NCBI GenBank assembly: GCA_022732315.1
Contig: JAIJUV010000182.1
Location: 1 to 5,489 of the forward strand
Length of the DNA: 5,489 nucleotides
Reading direction: 5' to 3'
Source: Prevotella sp.
GTDB lineage: Bacteria > Bacteroidota > Bacteroidia > Bacteroidales > Bacteroidaceae
Part shown: positions 4,202 through 5,489 of the stretch, piece by piece
Position numbering within the stretch: position 1 is the stretch's first letter
Layout of the letters: each line of letters starts with the position of its first letter
The notes under the pieces: model-generated
Database searches by the model: none
What the model was told of the DNA's origin: nothing
The model's input: only the letters and a program-made list of their open reading frames with translations
Program-made: the position numbers and the translations under genes

Positions 4202-5341
4202 ATGAAAAAAGGATTGTTTGCACTTGCCCTGGGCACATTCACCCTGGGCATGGCAGAGTTTATTATCGAGGGAATCCTCACCGATGTGGCGCACGATATG
4301 AACGTGTCCATCCCTCAGGCTGGTCATCTCATCTCCATCTATGCGCTGGGCGTTTGCGCCGGTGCCTTCTCTCTTATCTTGATGCATAAGTACCGCCCCA
4401 AGAAGATTCTCCTGTTTCTCACTTCGCTGGTTACACTGGGTGCCGTCATTGCAACGGTTGCCCCAAGCTACTGGCTTTTGCTCTGTGCCCGATTTGTTCA
4501 GGGGCTTCCTCATGGTGCCTATTTCGGAACGGGTACCATCGTGGCTGTGAAGATGGCGAAGGAGGGCAAGGGAACCAAGGCGGTGGCGATGATGTGTGCT
4601 GGTATGCCTTTTGCCAACCTGATGGGTGTTCCGCTGGGCACCTTTCTGAGTCATGCCTTCTCCTGGCGAGTACCTTTCCTGATGTCGGTGGCGTTGGGAG
4701 TCATTACGCTTTACATGATTTACAAGTGGGTTCCTGATGTAGAGGCTTTGCCTAACAAGGGCATGAAGGCGCAGTTCAGATTCATGCGCAATCTGGCTCC
4801 GTGGCTTATCATCGCCGCCACCTTCCTGGGCAATGGCGGTATTCTCTGCTGGTTCAGTTATATCTCACCGCTTTTGCAGATAGATGGCGGATTCCATGCG
4901 GCATCAATCTCTGTACTGATGATACTTGCCGGTTTGGGAATGGTGGTAGGAAACCAGCTGAGTGCCTTGCTGGCAGATAGGTTCAAGCCGGGTCGCTTTA
5001 CCTGTTATCTTCAGTTTCTGGCTGCTGCAGCCTTGCTTGCCACCTTCTTCTTCTCGCACAATGGCTGGGTATCGGCAGCGATGATGTTCATCAGTTGTGC
5101 CTGCCTTTTCGGTATCGGTTCGCCAGAGCAGTTTCTCATCGTGAAGCACAGCGAGGGAGGCGAGATGCTGGGCGGTTGCTGCATCCAGGCAGCGTTCAAT
5201 CTGGGCAATGCCCTGGGTGCCTTCTTGGGCGGAATCCCTGTGGCGATGGGATTGGGATATAATTATCCTGCGCTCATCGGTGTGCCGATGGCATTGGCTG
5301 GAGCCGTTTGTCTCCTGGTGTTTCATCGTAAATACGAGTAA
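4202..5341 (+). CDS. araJ: AraJ-like MFS efflux transporter
   Basis: Inner-membrane proton-driven exporter of the major facilitator superfamily, DHA1-type, 379 residues with about 12 hydrophobic helices. It resembles E. coli AraJ throughout, from memory of that sequence: the N-terminus LALGTFTLGMAEFIIEGILT (8-27), ISIYALGVCAGA (44-55), RFVQGLPHGAYFGTGTIVA (97-115), GVPLGTFLSHAFSWR (142-156), APWLIIAATFLGNGGI (199-214) and QAAFNLGNALGA (329-340). The loop after helix 2 has HKYRPKKILLF in place of the classical motif A, lacking its acidic residue, as in AraJ; a second motif-A-like loop, ADRFKPGR, is at 258-265. AraJ substrates are poorly defined; sugars, drugs or metabolites are all possible, and nothing here shows a link to arabinose. 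It is complete, divergent from the antiporter and monocistronic on this evidence, with no clear terminator after its TAA. Confidence 0.92.
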   Translation: MKKGLFALALGTFTLGMAEFIIEGILTDVAHDMNVSIPQAGHLISIYALGVCAGAFSLILMHKYRPKKILLFLTSLVTLGAVIATVAPSYWLLLCARFVQGLPHGAYFGTGTIVAVKMAKEGKGTKAVAMMCAGMPFANLMGVPLGTFLSHAFSWRVPFLMSVALGVITLYMIYKWVPDVEALPNKGMKAQFRFMRNLAPWLIIAATFLGNGGILCWFSYISPLLQIDGGFHAASISVLMILAGLGMVVGNQLSALLADRFKPGRFTCYLQFLAAAALLATFFFSHNGWVSAAMMFISCACLFGIGSPEQFLIVKHSEGGEMLGGCCIQAAFNLGNALGAFLGGIPVAMGLGYNYPALIGVPMALAGAVCLLVFHRKYE

Positions 5342-5456
5342 ACTTCCCCTTGAGATAACTTATTCCTCCTTCCTTTATTGGTAGAAACTCCTCGTCGAAG
5401 ACGGGAATTCCTGCATCACTTATCTTTTTTTCGGGATATTCCTTTGCTTGTATCAT
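5274..5456 (-). CDS. Possible small protein antisense to the MFS 3' end
   Basis: A 60-codon minus-strand frame with ATG at 5456. The 38 codons lying outside the MFS gene read like protein, MIQAKEYPEKKISDAGIPVF followed by DEEFLPIKEGG, with mixed codon use. The last 22 codons are antisense to the end of the MFS gene and are probably constrained by it. There is no Shine-Dalgarno, no minus-strand promoter and no recognised family. Its start region overlaps a strong plus-strand promoter at 5443-5473, which argues against it. It may be a chance frame. Confidence 0.25.
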   Translation of the reverse strand: MIQAKEYPEKKISDAGIPVFDEEFLPIKEGGISYLKGKFTRIYDETPGDKRLQPMPSAHR

Positions 5457-5473
5457 TATTTTTTGTAACTTTG
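5443..5473 (+). promoter_or_regulatory. Bacteroidetes-type promoter for a gene beyond the right edge
   Basis: TTTG (5443-5446), exactly 19 bp, then TAACTTTG (5466-5473) matches TTTG-N19-TAnnTTTG perfectly. Transcription would start near 5480 and run off the window on the plus strand. No start codon appears in the remaining bases, so the gene itself lies outside. Confidence 0.85.
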
Positions 5474-5489
5474 CCGAAAGAATTTAAAA

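Noticed and set aside
4160..4654. Minus-strand 164-codon frame over the MFS start
   Set aside because: It is antisense to the conserved N-terminal part of the MFS transporter, rich in His, Gln and Arg in the manner of a shadow frame, and has no supporting signals.
5403..5442. Terminator for the MFS gene around GGAATTCC and the T7 run
   Set aside because: The only pairings I could make are about 5 bp with long loops, too weak to call.

Overview
The window looks like chromosomal DNA from a Bacteroidetes bacterium, most likely the Prevotella/Segatella group. Three things point there: moderate-GC genes separated by AT-rich gaps; promoters of the Bacteroidetes primary-sigma type (TTTG, 19 bp, TAnnTTTG) rather than -35/-10 hexamers; and weak or purine-only ribosome-binding sites. 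The genus is inferred from style and was not confirmed by any search.

Layout. Positions 1-909 are poor in genes. They hold one copy of a 28-bp repeat (17-44), an ambiguous region with open frames on both strands (243-611), one copy of a 77-bp repeat whose core is a perfect 19-bp-arm bidirectional terminator (653-729), a near-perfect 21-bp palindrome (746-766) and the terminator of the next gene (811-843). A small heat-shock protein gene of the Hsp20/alpha-crystallin family lies on the minus strand at 910-1350. Its 503-bp upstream region contains a strong sigma-54-type promoter match, a dyad next to it, a roughly 200-nt leader with a degenerate internal duplication, and second copies of both repeats (1714-1741 and 1763-1840). 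The 77-bp copy there also serves as terminator for the following minus-strand gene.

Positions 1854-3986 (minus) encode a 710-residue membrane protein with the fold of CPA2 cation:proton antiporters and a large cytosolic C-terminal region resembling tandem universal-stress-protein domains. The acidic pair normally found in the ion-binding helix appears to be missing. It is divergent from an AraJ-like MFS efflux transporter (4202-5341, plus). The 215-bp gap between them carries a textbook Bacteroidetes promoter for the antiporter, a plausible one for the MFS gene, a 7-bp-arm dyad overlapping the antiporter -33 element, and a 10-codon leader ORF with a better Shine-Dalgarno than the antiporter itself. 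A perfect promoter at 5443-5473 points off the right edge at an unseen gene.

Together the genes suggest a stress and homeostasis neighbourhood (protein folding, ion balance, small-molecule export), but they are separate transcription units, not an operon. I see no CRISPR array, rRNA, tRNA, complete insertion sequence or clear defence system. The most unusual material is in the intergenic repeats, the sigma-54-type hsp20 promoter and the altered antiporter core.
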